Shown here piece after piece: positions 9,050-18,745 of a stretch of DNA of 64,000 nucleotides. How positions within the stretch are numbered: position 1 is the first letter of the stretch; each line of letters starts with the position of its first letter. Below the pieces are notes generated by a model, which was not told the origin of the DNA, did no database searches, and saw nothing but the letters and a program-made list of their open reading frames with translations. Position numbers and translations under genes: made by a program. The DNA is from Desulfosediminicola flagellatus (GTDB lineage: Bacteria > Desulfobacterota > Desulfobulbia > Desulfobulbales > Desulfocapsaceae), in the NCBI RefSeq assembly GCF_005116655.2, contig NZ_CP050698.1, positions 2,386,501-2,450,500 of the forward strand. Direction: 5' to 3'.

Positions 9050-10432
9050 ATGGAAGAGAAAGGTAAACGCGAATTAATTGGAAATGAAGGTCAGGTCATC
9101 CTGGACATGGTTCGCAGGTTGAACCGCCGAGGTGCCAACGAGCACCTGATGAGGTTGATTGCCAAGACTCATCCAGCCGATATGGCGTGGGTTTTTAGAC
9201 ATCTCAATGAGGAAGAGAGAACCAAGGTTTTTGAGATAATAGCCCAGACTGATTTTGTTGGTGAATTCCTGAGTGAGCTTGATTCTGCCCTTGTTGTGGA
9301 CCTTGTTCAGGAGTTAAGCGGTCAGTTTATGGCAGATATAATTTCTGCTATGGCTTCCGATGATGCTGTTGATTTACTCGAAGTTCTTCCTGAAGAGGTT
9401 GCCGAAGATATTCGGGAACACATGGGGAAGCAGGATCGTGAAGAGGTTGAAGAGCTGCTTCAGTACCATCCTGAAACTGCAGGTGGCTTGATGTCTCCTG
9501 ATTTTATGTGTCTTGATGAGGAACTCAGTGCAGGCGAGGCGATAGCCAGTATCCAGAAGCGAAGTGAGGAAAAAGAGATGGTTTTTTATCTCTATATAAC
9601 TCACGGCGAGGAAAAACTGGCAGGAGTGGTTTCGTTAAGAGAACTACTCATGCATCCGGCTCATCGACAGCTTAAAAATATAATGAACACTAATGTCATA
9701 TCGGTAACGACTGATACAGATCAGGGTGAAGTTGCCCATGTGGTTTCCCAGTATAATATTCTAGCAGTACCTGTGGTAGACAGCAGTTACAAGCTTGTAG
9801 GTATTGTAACCGTCGACGATATTATTGATGTTATCAGGGAAGAGGCAACTGAAGACTTTTTACAGATGGCGGGTGCCGGTAAAGATAGGGAGATCTTGCT
9901 TAAGTCAACCAAAGATAACGCAATGCTTCGTGCTCCATGGCTTTTTGCATCATGGCTTGGTGGTGTAATGGCCATGATTATTATCGGTGCCTTCGAACAT
10001 GAATTGAGCAAGGTGATTGCTCTGGCATCCTTTATCCCCATCGTAATGGGTATGGGTGGAAATATTGCAACACAATCATCAACCATTATTGTTCGTGGTA
10101 TAGCAACGGGCAGGGTCAATATTAACGATTTTGTCCGGTTGGTTTTTAAAGAGATGCGTGTTGGTGTGATTCTCGGGCTGGTTTATGGTGTTTTTCTCGG
10201 AGTGGTTGCCTATATTGGTTTTGCCGATCCTCCACTACTTGGGCTCGTGGTCGGTATCTCGATATTCTTCTGTATGGTAATGGCCGCTACAGTCGGGACA
10301 CTCATCCCGCTTATATTAAAACGCTTTGATATCGATGCTGCCATTGCTACAGGTCCTTTTGTGACTACATCTATAGATATACTCGGTGTACTGATGTATT
10401 TTTATGTAGCTAAGCTGCTGCTTAATCTCTAA
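9050..10432 (+). CDS. mgtE: magnesium transporter MgtE
   Basis: MgtE is a Mg2+ channel gated by cytoplasmic Mg2+ binding. The 460 residues follow the family plan. An alpha-helical N-domain with acidic repeats (about 15-130) includes the ETAGGLMS signature. A CBS pair follows (about 140-260), then a linker helix and five membrane helices (about 285-457) with the pore-side PIVMGMGGNIATQSSTIIVRG region. Length is normal. It is followed after 58 bases by the DegS-like protease gene on the same strand and likely shares a transcript with it. Confidence 0.96.
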   Translation: MEEKGKRELIGNEGQVILDMVRRLNRRGANEHLMRLIAKTHPADMAWVFRHLNEEERTKVFEIIAQTDFVGEFLSELDSALVVDLVQELSGQFMADIISAMASDDAVDLLEVLPEEVAEDIREHMGKQDREEVEELLQYHPETAGGLMSPDFMCLDEELSAGEAIASIQKRSEEKEMVFYLYITHGEEKLAGVVSLRELLMHPAHRQLKNIMNTNVISVTTDTDQGEVAHVVSQYNILAVPVVDSSYKLVGIVTVDDIIDVIREEATEDFLQMAGAGKDREILLKSTKDNAMLRAPWLFASWLGGVMAMIIIGAFEHELSKVIALASFIPIVMGMGGNIATQSSTIIVRGIATGRVNINDFVRLVFKEMRVGVILGLVYGVFLGVVAYIGFADPPLLGLVVGISIFFCMVMAATVGTLIPLILKRFDIDAAIATGPFVTTSIDILGVLMYFYVAKLLLNL

Positions 10433-10455
10433 ATCGTATAATCAAGCAGAGACAG

Positions 10456-10487
10456 TCCTATTTTTTACCATTATTCATGGAATAGGA
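10456..10487 (+). promoter_or_regulatory. inverted repeat covering the protease gene's ribosome site
   Basis: TCCTATT at 10456-10462 is complementary to AATAGGA at 10481-10487, with an 18-base loop. The right arm contains the AGGA nearest the ATG at 10491, so pairing could hide the translation start. Seven base pairs with a long loop is weak evidence. Confidence 0.3.
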
Positions 10488-10490
10488 ATT

Positions 10491-11603
10491 ATGCGTGATA
10501 AATCACCTATAGGTAAGATTTCTCCTTTTGTCATTTTTTTGTTAGTTGTTATAGGGCTTTGGCTTACATTTAAACCCTATAGCAGATTTACAAGAAACCC
10601 TGATGCTACCCCTAGAGCCATAACAGCGCGGGGGGAACTTGCCGCAGATGAGCAAAACACTATTGAAATATTCAGAGAAAATTCTCCTGCAGTTGTTTAC
10701 GTGACGAGTATTGCCTTGAGGCGAGGCATGTTTTCACTGAATGCAGTTGAGATCCCTCAAGGGACCGGCAGTGGTTTTGTTTGGGATAATGAAGGCAGAA
10801 TAGTAACTAATTATCATGTTATCAGTGATGCTAATCGTGTCCAGGTAACCATGGCTGACCAGTCAACCTGGAAGGCTGTGCTAGTCGGTGCAGCTCCCGA
10901 TAAAGACCTTGCTGTTCTGCAAATCAGTGCTCCAGAGCAAAGACTCAAACCAATTACTATTGGTAGTTCCTCAGATCTTCTGGTGGGGCAGAAAGTATTT
11001 GCAATAGGAAACCCTTTCGGTCTTGATCAAACTATTACAACTGGAATTATATCTGCACTAAATAGAGAAATAAACTCGATTACCGGCCGCACAATACGGG
11101 GAGTGATCCAGACCGATGCAGCTATTAACCCAGGCAATTCAGGTGGACCTCTTCTTGATAGTGCAGGGAGGTTGATCGGCGTAAATACAGCAATATACAG
11201 TCCTTCAGGGGCGTATGCAGGTATAGGGTTTGCTGTCCCTGTGGATGAGGTTAACAGGGTCATTCCTCAACTGATACGACATGGAAAACTGATTAAGCCT
11301 GGCATAGGAGCAAGCCTTGCCGATGAAAGAGTTGCAAGCCGCCTTGGTATTGATGGGATACTTATTTTAAATGTTGAAACGGGCGGGCCTGCACAATCAG
11401 CTGGACTACGTCCTACTACCCAGTACAGGGGAGATATTGTACTGGGTGATGTGATTCTGGCAATTGCGGGAAAGAAGGTCCGAAGTTTTGACGAATTACG
11501 CTATGAACTGGAAAAATTCAAGGTTGGAGATGAGGTTATTGTCTCAATTAATAGAGATGGCCAGGTACTTGATGTGACAGTTGAACTTGGCCCAATAAAT
11601 TAA
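10491..11603 (+). CDS. membrane-anchored DegS/HtrA-type serine protease
   Basis: The 370-residue protein has an N-terminal membrane anchor (residues 11-27, SPFVIFLLVVIGLWLTF), a trypsin-like domain with catalytic triad His109 (TNYHV), Asp139 (KDLAV) and Ser217 (GNSGGP), and a single PDZ domain (about 270-368). One PDZ and an uncleaved anchor resemble DegS, the periplasmic sensor protease of envelope stress, rather than the two-PDZ DegP. No sigma-E/RseA genes are nearby, so the DegS pathway role is not shown. It sits 58 bases after mgtE and converges on the CNNM gene. Confidence 0.92.
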   Translation: MRDKSPIGKISPFVIFLLVVIGLWLTFKPYSRFTRNPDATPRAITARGELAADEQNTIEIFRENSPAVVYVTSIALRRGMFSLNAVEIPQGTGSGFVWDNEGRIVTNYHVISDANRVQVTMADQSTWKAVLVGAAPDKDLAVLQISAPEQRLKPITIGSSSDLLVGQKVFAIGNPFGLDQTITTGIISALNREINSITGRTIRGVIQTDAAINPGNSGGPLLDSAGRLIGVNTAIYSPSGAYAGIGFAVPVDEVNRVIPQLIRHGKLIKPGIGASLADERVASRLGIDGILILNVETGGPAQSAGLRPTTQYRGDIVLGDVILAIAGKKVRSFDELRYELEKFKVGDEVIVSINRDGQVLDVTVELGPIN

Positions 11604-11621
11604 TCGATCCCTGAATAATTT

Positions 11622-12677
11622 TTAAAGTTCTTTCCTCCGTTTCAACTGTTTCAGTGACACAAGGTTTCTTTTCCGCGCAAGCTCTCGCATATCCTGTGCT
11701 TTATCAGACTCATCTATTATTTCTCTGCCAACAATTTCCTCAATAACATCCTCCATTGAGATAATTCCTGTCATCGAACCGTATTCATCGACAACGACGA
11801 AGAGGTGTTGTTGTCGATCAAAAAAGTCAATGAGTACACGATTAAGCGGTGCCGTCTCAGGAACAAAGTGAGCAGGATTCAGGAACTCAATCAATGATAC
11901 ATTATCTTTTCCCTCGGCAGCAGCCTGTAATATATCTTTGCGCATTACAATACCTGTCACATTATTGGGCTCTGTGTCAAAAATTGGTATCCTGCTGTGA
12001 CTGCTGAGCCTGTTAACCATTTTCATGGCGTCGGCAACTGTAAGGTCTTGCTTCAGGGAGAACGTTACAGTTCTGGGAGTCATAGCGTAACGGACCATTT
12101 TGTCTTTTAGTTGAAGAATATTTGCAATAACTGTTTCTTCATCTTGTGCAATTTCTCCAGATTCCCGTGAAAGTGCGGCTATGGTCTGTAATTCTTCGGA
12201 TGATATATTTTCATCACCAGATCGGTCAGGGAGTAGTCGGGTAATCGATCTGCACAGCCAGACAATCGGTTTAAGAACTATAACCATCCAGCGCAGTGGG
12301 TTTGCAATGATTGGGGCAAGCTTGTAAGCAAATGTTACGCCGATTGTTTTAGGAAGGATTTCAGAAAAAATCAAAATGCAGAGGGTAAAAACACCGGAAA
12401 ACCATATTACATTATGATCACCAAATAGCTTCGCGGCAGATGCGCCTGCAACTGCCGCCCCGACAGTATTAGCTATTGTATTTAAGGTAAGAATTGCGGT
12501 TATCGGTTCATCAATATCTGCACGGAGATTTTGTAAGTGTATAGCAGACTTGAAACCTGATTTTTTCAGCATTTCTACCTGGCTTGCTGAAAGGGAATAC
12601 AGTACAGCTTCGCAGATTGAGCATAAAGCGGATACGCATATTGCTAGAGTGACTGCGGTGATAAGCGTGTTGAGCAC
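11622..12677 (-). CDS. CNNM/CorC-family transporter (DUF21 plus CBS pair)
   Basis: This 351-residue protein has a DUF21/CNNM membrane domain (about 1-140, with the SEILPKTIGV signature), an acidic helical bundle, and a CBS pair (about 195-310) ending in GIISMEDVIEEIVGREI. The family mediates Mg2+/Co2+ efflux or Na+-coupled Mg2+ transport. The C-terminal CorC_HlyC domain of longer homologues is missing, leaving only a basic tail, so this is the short form. The start codon is GTG, supported by AGGAG eight bases upstream. Proximity to mgtE suggests a shared Mg2+ theme, but the two genes are convergent. Confidence 0.88.
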   Translation of the reverse strand: MLNTLITAVTLAICVSALCSICEAVLYSLSASQVEMLKKSGFKSAIHLQNLRADIDEPITAILTLNTIANTVGAAVAGASAAKLFGDHNVIWFSGVFTLCILIFSEILPKTIGVTFAYKLAPIIANPLRWMVIVLKPIVWLCRSITRLLPDRSGDENISSEELQTIAALSRESGEIAQDEETVIANILQLKDKMVRYAMTPRTVTFSLKQDLTVADAMKMVNRLSSHSRIPIFDTEPNNVTGIVMRKDILQAAAEGKDNVSLIEFLNPAHFVPETAPLNRVLIDFFDRQQHLFVVVDEYGSMTGIISMEDVIEEIVGREIIDESDKAQDMRELARKRNLVSLKQLKRRKEL

Positions 12678-12860
12678 TGAAGGAACTCCTGTTATAAATA
12701 CGTGTTAGATATGATTTAATATTTAAAATTATAGTGTTGCATGCTCTACAGCAGGCATTACTGTACAGTGTAACAAAGAGTGGAGATTTTGTTAATCCAC
12801 GAAATTTGTGAATTGCAAGAAATACGAATGAATATAAACATATGACTTGAAGGAAATACT

Positions 12861-14396
12861 ATGCACAACACCAAAGTAACAGTATCAGAAATACATATGA
12901 AGGACTTTTGTGGAGAACTGCTTGTCTTTTATGTTGCGCAAAAAGAAGATGGTAGCATCGATTCTGATAACCACACAGCCCCACTAGTAAAAGTTCTTAC
13001 ACAATATAACGATTTCTGTGCAAAAGAAAATGATACTGTTGTGCTGTATCCACAAGAATTTAAAAAATTGAGTAAGATTGGGGCAAAACGTGTCCTGATG
13101 ATTGGTCTTGGGAAAAAAAGTAGCTATCCTGATGTTGCTTCAAAATTGGAAATGTTCAGAAGTGCAGGTGGTACCATCAGTAAAGTGTGTGCCAAATACA
13201 AAATCAGTGAGTTAGTGATATGGAATGGAACAGCACTAGGCCTTAAACACGCTGAAGTAGTTCAGAGCCTTACTGAGGGTATAGTTCTAGGAGACTATCA
13301 ATTCAACAAGTACAAGGCTGAAGATAAAGAAAACCCAGCTTTCAAGGGAATCAAAAAGATTACCTTCTCTGTTTCTGAAAATGTTGCAGCAATTCGTAAA
13401 TCCGCAAAACGCGGATCCAGGCTTGCATTAGCAGCATGTGCAGCCCGTGATATGGCAAATGAACCTGGAAATTATTGGACAGCTGCTGAATTTGCAGAGT
13501 ATGCCAAAAAAATGGCTGAAACGCATCCGGTTACATGCTCAATCATAGATAAAGCACAAATGAAAAAGCTTGGTATGGGAGGATTACTTGCAGTTAATCA
13601 AGGTTCTGCCGCACCTCCCAAACTTGTTGTTTTGGATTATTCACCCGAGAAGTCGAATGGTACAATTCTTTTAGTTGGGAAGGGATTAACCTTTGATTCC
13701 GGGGGGATTAGTATAAAGCCATCTGCCGGAATGCAGGATATGAAATATGACATGTGTGGAGGTGCTGCTGTCATTTCGGCTATGCAGGCAATTGCCGAAG
13801 ACAAACCTGATGCCCGGGTAGTTGCGCTGATTCCTGCAACGGATAACATGTCCGGCAGTTCGGCTTTAAAACCCGGAGATGTAATACGCCATTTTAATGG
13901 AGTTACAGCCGAGATAGTTAATACAGATGCGGAGGGGCGACTGATTCTCGCAGATGCACTTGCTTATGGTGTGAAGCAATACAAGCCAGACTGTATTGTC
14001 GATGTCGCAACACTGACCGGGGCAGTTATACTCGGCCTGGGCCATCATCACTCAGGCATCCTGAGTAACAACGATGCATTGGCAAAAGACCTTATCGAAG
14101 CGGGAAAAAAATGTGCTGAACCACTATGGCGACTTCCACTAGGGAAAGAATACAGTAAGCAGATAGAATCTGATGTGGCAGATATCAAAAATGCTGGTGG
14201 AAGACCGGCGGGTACGATAACCGCAGCGGCTTACCTTGAAAAATTTATTGATGATGTGCCGTGGGCCCATCTGGATATAGCAGGGACTGCCTGGGGTTTT
14301 ACTGAGAAAACATACATCCCTAAAGGTCCATCAGGAATTGCAGTCAGAACATTGGTTGAATTTGTTCGAAAAAGAGCAAAAATTACCAATAAGTAG
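12861..14396 (+). CDS. pepA: leucyl aminopeptidase (M17)
   Basis: This is a cytosolic dizinc or dimanganese exopeptidase that removes N-terminal residues. The 511 residues comprise the variable N-terminal macrodomain-like part (about 1-170) and the M17 catalytic domain. In the catalytic domain VGKGLTFDSGG (272-282) supplies metal-binding Lys274 and Asp279, DMCGGAAV (297-304) supplies Asp297, and NTDAEGR (354-360) supplies the Asp/Glu pair and the bicarbonate-site Arg. GAAGGAAAT precedes the ATG. It is transcribed alone and ends at a perfect hairpin. In some bacteria PepA also binds DNA at Xer sites, which sequence alone cannot test. Confidence 0.96.
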   Translation: MHNTKVTVSEIHMKDFCGELLVFYVAQKEDGSIDSDNHTAPLVKVLTQYNDFCAKENDTVVLYPQEFKKLSKIGAKRVLMIGLGKKSSYPDVASKLEMFRSAGGTISKVCAKYKISELVIWNGTALGLKHAEVVQSLTEGIVLGDYQFNKYKAEDKENPAFKGIKKITFSVSENVAAIRKSAKRGSRLALAACAARDMANEPGNYWTAAEFAEYAKKMAETHPVTCSIIDKAQMKKLGMGGLLAVNQGSAAPPKLVVLDYSPEKSNGTILLVGKGLTFDSGGISIKPSAGMQDMKYDMCGGAAVISAMQAIAEDKPDARVVALIPATDNMSGSSALKPGDVIRHFNGVTAEIVNTDAEGRLILADALAYGVKQYKPDCIVDVATLTGAVILGLGHHHSGILSNNDALAKDLIEAGKKCAEPLWRLPLGKEYSKQIESDVADIKNAGGRPAGTITAAAYLEKFIDDVPWAHLDIAGTAWGFTEKTYIPKGPSGIAVRTLVEFVRKRAKITNK

Positions 14397-14411
14397 AAGT
14401 TGTAGATATCG

Positions 14412-14444
14412 TAAATGCACCTGATTGAATATCAGGTGCATTTA
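14412..14444. terminator. perfect 14-bp hairpin between convergent genes
   Basis: TAAATGCACCTGAT (14412-14425) is exactly complementary to ATCAGGTGCATTTA (14431-14444) around the loop TGAAT. It lies between the stops of pepA and dusB, with short A/T tracts on both sides. It probably serves both strands. Confidence 0.75.
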
Positions 14445-14447
14445 ACA

Positions 14448-15383
14448 TTAGTAATTCAATGCCGTTTTCATCATCTCTTTCAATTCAGTAAACGACGGAC
14501 TGTCATAAACCGCCTTACGCATGTTAGAGCTTCCTCGAAGACCTCTGAAGTATCGCCCCAGATGATTTTTAATACAGCCGATCATCCTGTCAACCGGCAG
14601 ATGCTCTTCCATGAGTTCCATATGCCGAATAGCACCGCCGACAATTTCAGCACTTGAAGAAGGGCGACCCGCAGGAGAAAAAATCCACGGATTGCCAAGT
14701 GCACCACGGCCGATCATTACACCATCACAGCCGGTTTGAGACATCATCGCAATTCCGTCTTCATAGGAAAGGATATCACCGTTGCCAATAACCGGGACAC
14801 TGACCGCATCCTTTACCTGACTAATAATTTCTCTATCAGCTAAACCGGTAAATCCCTGCGCACGGGTACGACCGTGGACAATAAGTGCAGATGCTCCCGA
14901 TTCTTGAGACATAAGTGCAAATTCTACAGCATTGATGTTTTTAGCATCAGGTCCGGATCTGAATTTCACTGTGACGGGGACATCACTATTGGCTTTAACC
15001 TGTTTAATGATTTGTTCTGCAAGAAGCGGGGTGCTCATAAGAGCTGAACCTGCACCTCTTTTGGTGACTTTTTTTACTGGGCAACCCATGTTGATGTCGA
15101 TCATATCAGGCTTGTGAAGGCACATAAGTGCTGCTCCCTCACCCATAAGATCAGGTTCTGCACCAAAGATCTGAAATGCAACAGGTCGTTCTGACTGAAC
15201 AGACTGCATCATAGAAATGGTTTTCGGTTGTTTAAAAGTGAGCCCATGGCAGCTGATCATTTCGGAAACACAGTAACCTGCACCAAACTCTCTGCAAAGT
15301 AGTCGAAATGGAAGATCAGTATAACCTGCAAGCGGCGCAAGTACAAAAGGGGAAGTAAAGCGTAAACCGTCAATGACTAACAT
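14448..15383 (-). CDS. dusB: tRNA-dihydrouridine synthase B
   Basis: The 311-residue enzyme reduces uridine in the tRNA D-loop (positions 16/17 in the characterised E. coli DusB). Motifs are canonical: APLAGYTDLPFR (16-27), the catalytic Cys101 in INMGCPVKKVTKRGAGSAL, VTVKFRSG, HGRTRAQGFTG, IGNGDI and DGVMIGRGALGNPW. These match DusB/NifR3 much better than the Dus paralogue at 113-1138. The C-terminal helical tRNA-recruitment domain is present. The gene is monocistronic and converges on pepA. Confidence 0.95.
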   Translation of the reverse strand: MLVIDGLRFTSPFVLAPLAGYTDLPFRLLCREFGAGYCVSEMISCHGLTFKQPKTISMMQSVQSERPVAFQIFGAEPDLMGEGAALMCLHKPDMIDINMGCPVKKVTKRGAGSALMSTPLLAEQIIKQVKANSDVPVTVKFRSGPDAKNINAVEFALMSQESGASALIVHGRTRAQGFTGLADREIISQVKDAVSVPVIGNGDILSYEDGIAMMSQTGCDGVMIGRGALGNPWIFSPAGRPSSSAEIVGGAIRHMELMEEHLPVDRMIGCIKNHLGRYFRGLRGSSNMRKAVYDSPSFTELKEMMKTALNY

Positions 15384-15492
15384 AAAAAAATGGCTACAGG
15401 CTGAGTATTGTCTGGAGATGTGTAAAAAAAAAAGGCGGCAGAAAAGGATAGGAAGAAATGCAATTAGGTCAGATATTGCTATCGCTTATAAG

Positions 15493-15539
15493 CATCTGTC
15501 AGCCAGCTGTTCAAAAAAGTAACAACTGGCTGACAGATG
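15493..15539 (-). terminator. long inverted repeat downstream of lptE
   Basis: Arms of 19 bases (15493-15511 and 15521-15539) pair with one mismatch around a 9-base A-rich loop. It starts 10 bases past the lptE stop. There is no clear T-run, so it may be a transcript stabiliser rather than a strict intrinsic terminator. Confidence 0.6.
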
Positions 15540-15548
15540 TGCAATTAT

Positions 15549-16073
15549 TTAGAGCTTTGGTAATTCGACGAGCGTTTTCTGATATATCCTCTGAGACAGA
15601 TCAGTGACAATGGTTTCAATCGCTTCTTCTTGATTATCACGAGTCTGGGCAGTTGTATCATCAACCACATAGCCTTCAGTGTACTCCTCTTTAGCTACTT
15701 CAAATAGAACCTTGTCAGAAGTGAGATCTTTGAGGATATATCTGACTTTCAAACGAATCTTAACTTCTTTCGTGGTGTTGTTTGATCCGTATGAAAGGCT
15801 TGGCAGACTTATAGAGATTATTTCACCTGCAAGAATAAGGTCTGCACTGCTCTTGTCTTTGGTGATTTTTATAGATCGTGATTTCTGATACCACTTTACA
15901 AGAGAGTGATATATGTCCGAATCAAGGCCAAGCTCACTGGTTCTGTTTTTCCAGTCTTTGATGTATATGACCTTTTCGGGACCTGTGTAAACATACGGGT
16001 TGTGGTAACCACATGAAACAAGAAAAAACCCGAGTACTGCGAGCAGAGAAAGGTTTCGGCTAATAAGTTTCAA
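15549..16073 (-). CDS. lptE: LPS-assembly lipoprotein LptE
   Basis: The 174-residue precursor has a lipoprotein signal: a hydrophobic stretch then LVSC with the lipidated Cys21. The mature protein starts CGYHNPY and has the LptE-like pattern of alternating strands, with acidic and polar repeats around GEIISISLPSLSYGS and KVRYILKD. LptE plugs LptD and helps insert lipopolysaccharide in the outer membrane. Sequence identity in this family is low, so the call also relies on position directly after leuS, as in many Gram-negative genomes. Confidence 0.8.
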   Translation of the reverse strand: MKLISRNLSLLAVLGFFLVSCGYHNPYVYTGPEKVIYIKDWKNRTSELGLDSDIYHSLVKWYQKSRSIKITKDKSSADLILAGEIISISLPSLSYGSNNTTKEVKIRLKVRYILKDLTSDKVLFEVAKEEYTEGYVVDDTTAQTRDNQEEAIETIVTDLSQRIYQKTLVELPKL

Positions 16074-16124
16074 CGTTGTTCTCCCAGAATGAGGATTGGA
16101 TATACAGCGGATTTTAAGAGTAAC

Positions 16125-16152
16125 GCAGGGAGCGCAACGTCAAGCTCCCTGC
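16125..16152 (-). terminator. 9-bp hairpin between leuS and lptE
   Basis: GCAGGGAGC (16125-16133) pairs perfectly with GCTCCCTGC (16144-16152) over a 10-base loop, 18 bases past the leuS stop. There is no strong T-run, so it may attenuate rather than end the transcript before lptE. Confidence 0.55.
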
Positions 16153-16169
16153 ACCTTGGAATAGTAGTA

Positions 16170-18662
16170 TTAAACCACAATATTAACAAGTTTCTTCTTG
16201 ACGACAATAGTCTTTTTTACTGTCTGTCCTTCGATAAATCTCAGGACATTACTATCTGCAAGGGCAAGCGCTTTGATCTCATCGTCGCTTGTGTCTGCTG
16301 GTACTTCCAGCCTGGAACGTACCTTTCCTTTTACCTGGACAACAATTGTCAGGAGATCTTCTTTTGCCGCCTCAGCATCGAATTGAGGCCAGGCATGATC
16401 TTCAATAGAATCAGTATTTCCGAGGCTTTCCCATAATTCGGCACAAAAATGAGGAACCATGGGGGAAAGCAGAATAAGCAGTGAAGAAGCCGCTTCAAAT
16501 ATAGTACCATCTTCTGCCTGTTCTTTTTTGTCAGGATCAGAAAGACTGGTCATAGAGTTGAAAAGCTCCATACACCCGCTGATGGCAGTGTTGAAATGAA
16601 AATTATTTTCTATATTTTCAGTTACACGTTTAATTGTCTGATGCGTTTTTCGGTGAAGTTCTCTGCCAGCCTGATTGAGTTCGGCTGGAAGTACAGGGGC
16701 TTTACTTAATTCAGGTCTTGCATTGATAAACCTGAAAACCCTGTTTAGAAATCTTGAGCATCCTTCAACGCCTTGAGCATTCCATTCAAGATCTTTTTCA
16801 GGTGGTGCAGCAAAGAGGCTGAATAGACGAACTGTATCTGCACCATATTCTGTAATAAGGTCATGTGGATCGACAACATTTCCTTTTGATTTAGACATCT
16901 TGGCACCATCTTTTATCACCATTCCCTGTGTGAGCAGGTTGGTAAAGGGCTCGTCCACATTCAGGTAACCAAGATCCCGGAGTACCTTGGTAAAAAATCT
17001 CGAATAGAGCAGATGAAGAATTGCGTGTTCAACGCCACCAATATATTGATCAACCGGCAACCAGTGAGATGCTTTTTCTTTATCAAGTGGGGCATCTGTG
17101 AATGCAGGACATGTGTAGCGAGCGAAATACCAGGAAGATTCGACGAATGTATCCATGGTATCTGTTTCACGTTTTGCATCTTTTCCGCAAGATGGGCAGG
17201 TGACGGCAATAAAGCTATCACGTTGATGAAGAGGTCTGCAGGTAGCACCGGACTCATCATTGTCAGCAGGTAAGGTTACTGGCAGGTCTTTTACAGGAAC
17301 AGGCTGGACACCACATGAATCGCAATGAATCATGGGAATTGGTGCACCCCAGTATCTCTGTCTTGATATACCCCAGTCACGAAGGCGGTAGGTTATATGC
17401 GGTTTACCAAAGTTGTTATCCTCAGCAAACTGGATAATGGCATTTTTAGCTTCTTCTGATGTAAGGCCGTTGAATTCGCCTGAATTGGTAAGAATACCGG
17501 CAACAGTTGATGCTTCTTCCATGGTATCGCTTTCGAGTTCAACACCTTCAGGTATAACAACAGGGCGGATTGGAAGATCATAGGTTTTAGCAAATTCAAA
17601 ATCACGTTCGTCGTGAGCCGGAACAGCCATAACAGCGCCAGTTCCGTATTCGATCAGAACGAAATTGGCAATGTAAACAGGTACTTTTTCACCATTATAT
17701 GGGTTGATGCAGTATTTACCTGTGAAAATGCCTTTTTTAACTTGTTCGTCTTCAGGGCTCTGTTGCTGTTTCTCAGCGAGAATCTCATCGATAAATTTGC
17801 GGATATCCTGTTCGTGTTCTGTGCCGCCAATGAGCTCATCAACAATAGGGTGCTCAGGAGCAATGGACATAAACGTTACGCCGAATATAGTATCTGGTCG
17901 AGTGGTGAAGATAGAAATATTTTTATCCATCCCCTCAACCTTGAAATCGGCCGCGAGTCCCTGGGATTTACCAATCCAGTTTCGTTGCATCGTGACAACT
18001 TTTTCGGGCCAACCGGAAAGTTTATCAAGATCAGCAAGTAATTCCTCAGCATAATCAGTAATTTTAAAGAACCAGCCATTCATTTTTCGTGGATGAATAG
18101 CCTGATCACACCTCCAGCACAGGCCATCAATTACCTGCTCATTGGCAAGAACTGTCTGACATGAGTCGCACCAGTTTACTGTGGTAGTCTTCTGGTAGAT
18201 TATCCCTTTTTCGTACATCTCAAGAAAAAGTATTTGTTCCCACTTGTAGTATTTCTCATTACATGTGGCAATTTCACGTCTCCAGTCGTATGAAAGGCCG
18301 AGTTGTTGAAGCTGGTTACGCATGTAGTCGATATTATCGTACGTCCAGGTTGCAGGATGCAGGTTGTTTTTTTGCGCCGCATTTTCTGCAGGCAGGCCGA
18401 ATGCATCCCACCCCATCGGGTGTAATACATTAAAACCACGCATTCGTTTATATCTGGCTACTACGTCGCCTATTGAATAATTTCGCACATGGCCCATATG
18501 GATACGGCCGGACGGATAGGGAAACATTTCCAGTACATAGTATTTCTCTTTGCTGGAATCTTCGTCAGACGTGTATTTATTGGTGTCAGTCCAGAGTTTT
18601 TGCCATTTTGACTCAATGGTTTTGTAGTCATACCTGTTAGCGATTGCCTGACTGCTTGTCAT
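16170..18662 (-). CDS. leuS: leucyl-tRNA synthetase
   Basis: LeuS charges tRNA-Leu with leucine. The 830-residue class I enzyme shows the HIGH-type motif HMGH at 55-58, the CP1 editing domain in the middle with its threonine-rich TTRPDT loop, zinc-ribbon-like Cys pairs (CDSC...CWRC and CDSCG...CPSCG), KMSKS near residue 590, and an anticodon-binding domain. The start is placed at the ATG at 18662 because GAGGTAAG precedes it at proper spacing. A further 19 upstream codons are open but lack such a site and have no family counterpart. lptE follows it. Confidence 0.97.
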   Translation of the reverse strand: MTSSQAIANRYDYKTIESKWQKLWTDTNKYTSDEDSSKEKYYVLEMFPYPSGRIHMGHVRNYSIGDVVARYKRMRGFNVLHPMGWDAFGLPAENAAQKNNLHPATWTYDNIDYMRNQLQQLGLSYDWRREIATCNEKYYKWEQILFLEMYEKGIIYQKTTTVNWCDSCQTVLANEQVIDGLCWRCDQAIHPRKMNGWFFKITDYAEELLADLDKLSGWPEKVVTMQRNWIGKSQGLAADFKVEGMDKNISIFTTRPDTIFGVTFMSIAPEHPIVDELIGGTEHEQDIRKFIDEILAEKQQQSPEDEQVKKGIFTGKYCINPYNGEKVPVYIANFVLIEYGTGAVMAVPAHDERDFEFAKTYDLPIRPVVIPEGVELESDTMEEASTVAGILTNSGEFNGLTSEEAKNAIIQFAEDNNFGKPHITYRLRDWGISRQRYWGAPIPMIHCDSCGVQPVPVKDLPVTLPADNDESGATCRPLHQRDSFIAVTCPSCGKDAKRETDTMDTFVESSWYFARYTCPAFTDAPLDKEKASHWLPVDQYIGGVEHAILHLLYSRFFTKVLRDLGYLNVDEPFTNLLTQGMVIKDGAKMSKSKGNVVDPHDLITEYGADTVRLFSLFAAPPEKDLEWNAQGVEGCSRFLNRVFRFINARPELSKAPVLPAELNQAGRELHRKTHQTIKRVTENIENNFHFNTAISGCMELFNSMTSLSDPDKKEQAEDGTIFEAASSLLILLSPMVPHFCAELWESLGNTDSIEDHAWPQFDAEAAKEDLLTIVVQVKGKVRSRLEVPADTSDDEIKALALADSNVLRFIEGQTVKKTIVVKKKLVNIVV

Positions 18663-18745
18663 ATTCTTACCTCGATGTAGTCTCTTGCCTACTGAAGGGG
18701 CGTTGATAGGTGGAACCAAGTTGCAGAATTTCGACCCTTGGGCCT

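Noticed and set aside
17613..18041. 142-residue plus-strand frame inside leuS
   Set aside because: Antisense shadow with low-complexity Phe/Leu/Ser content and no start signal.
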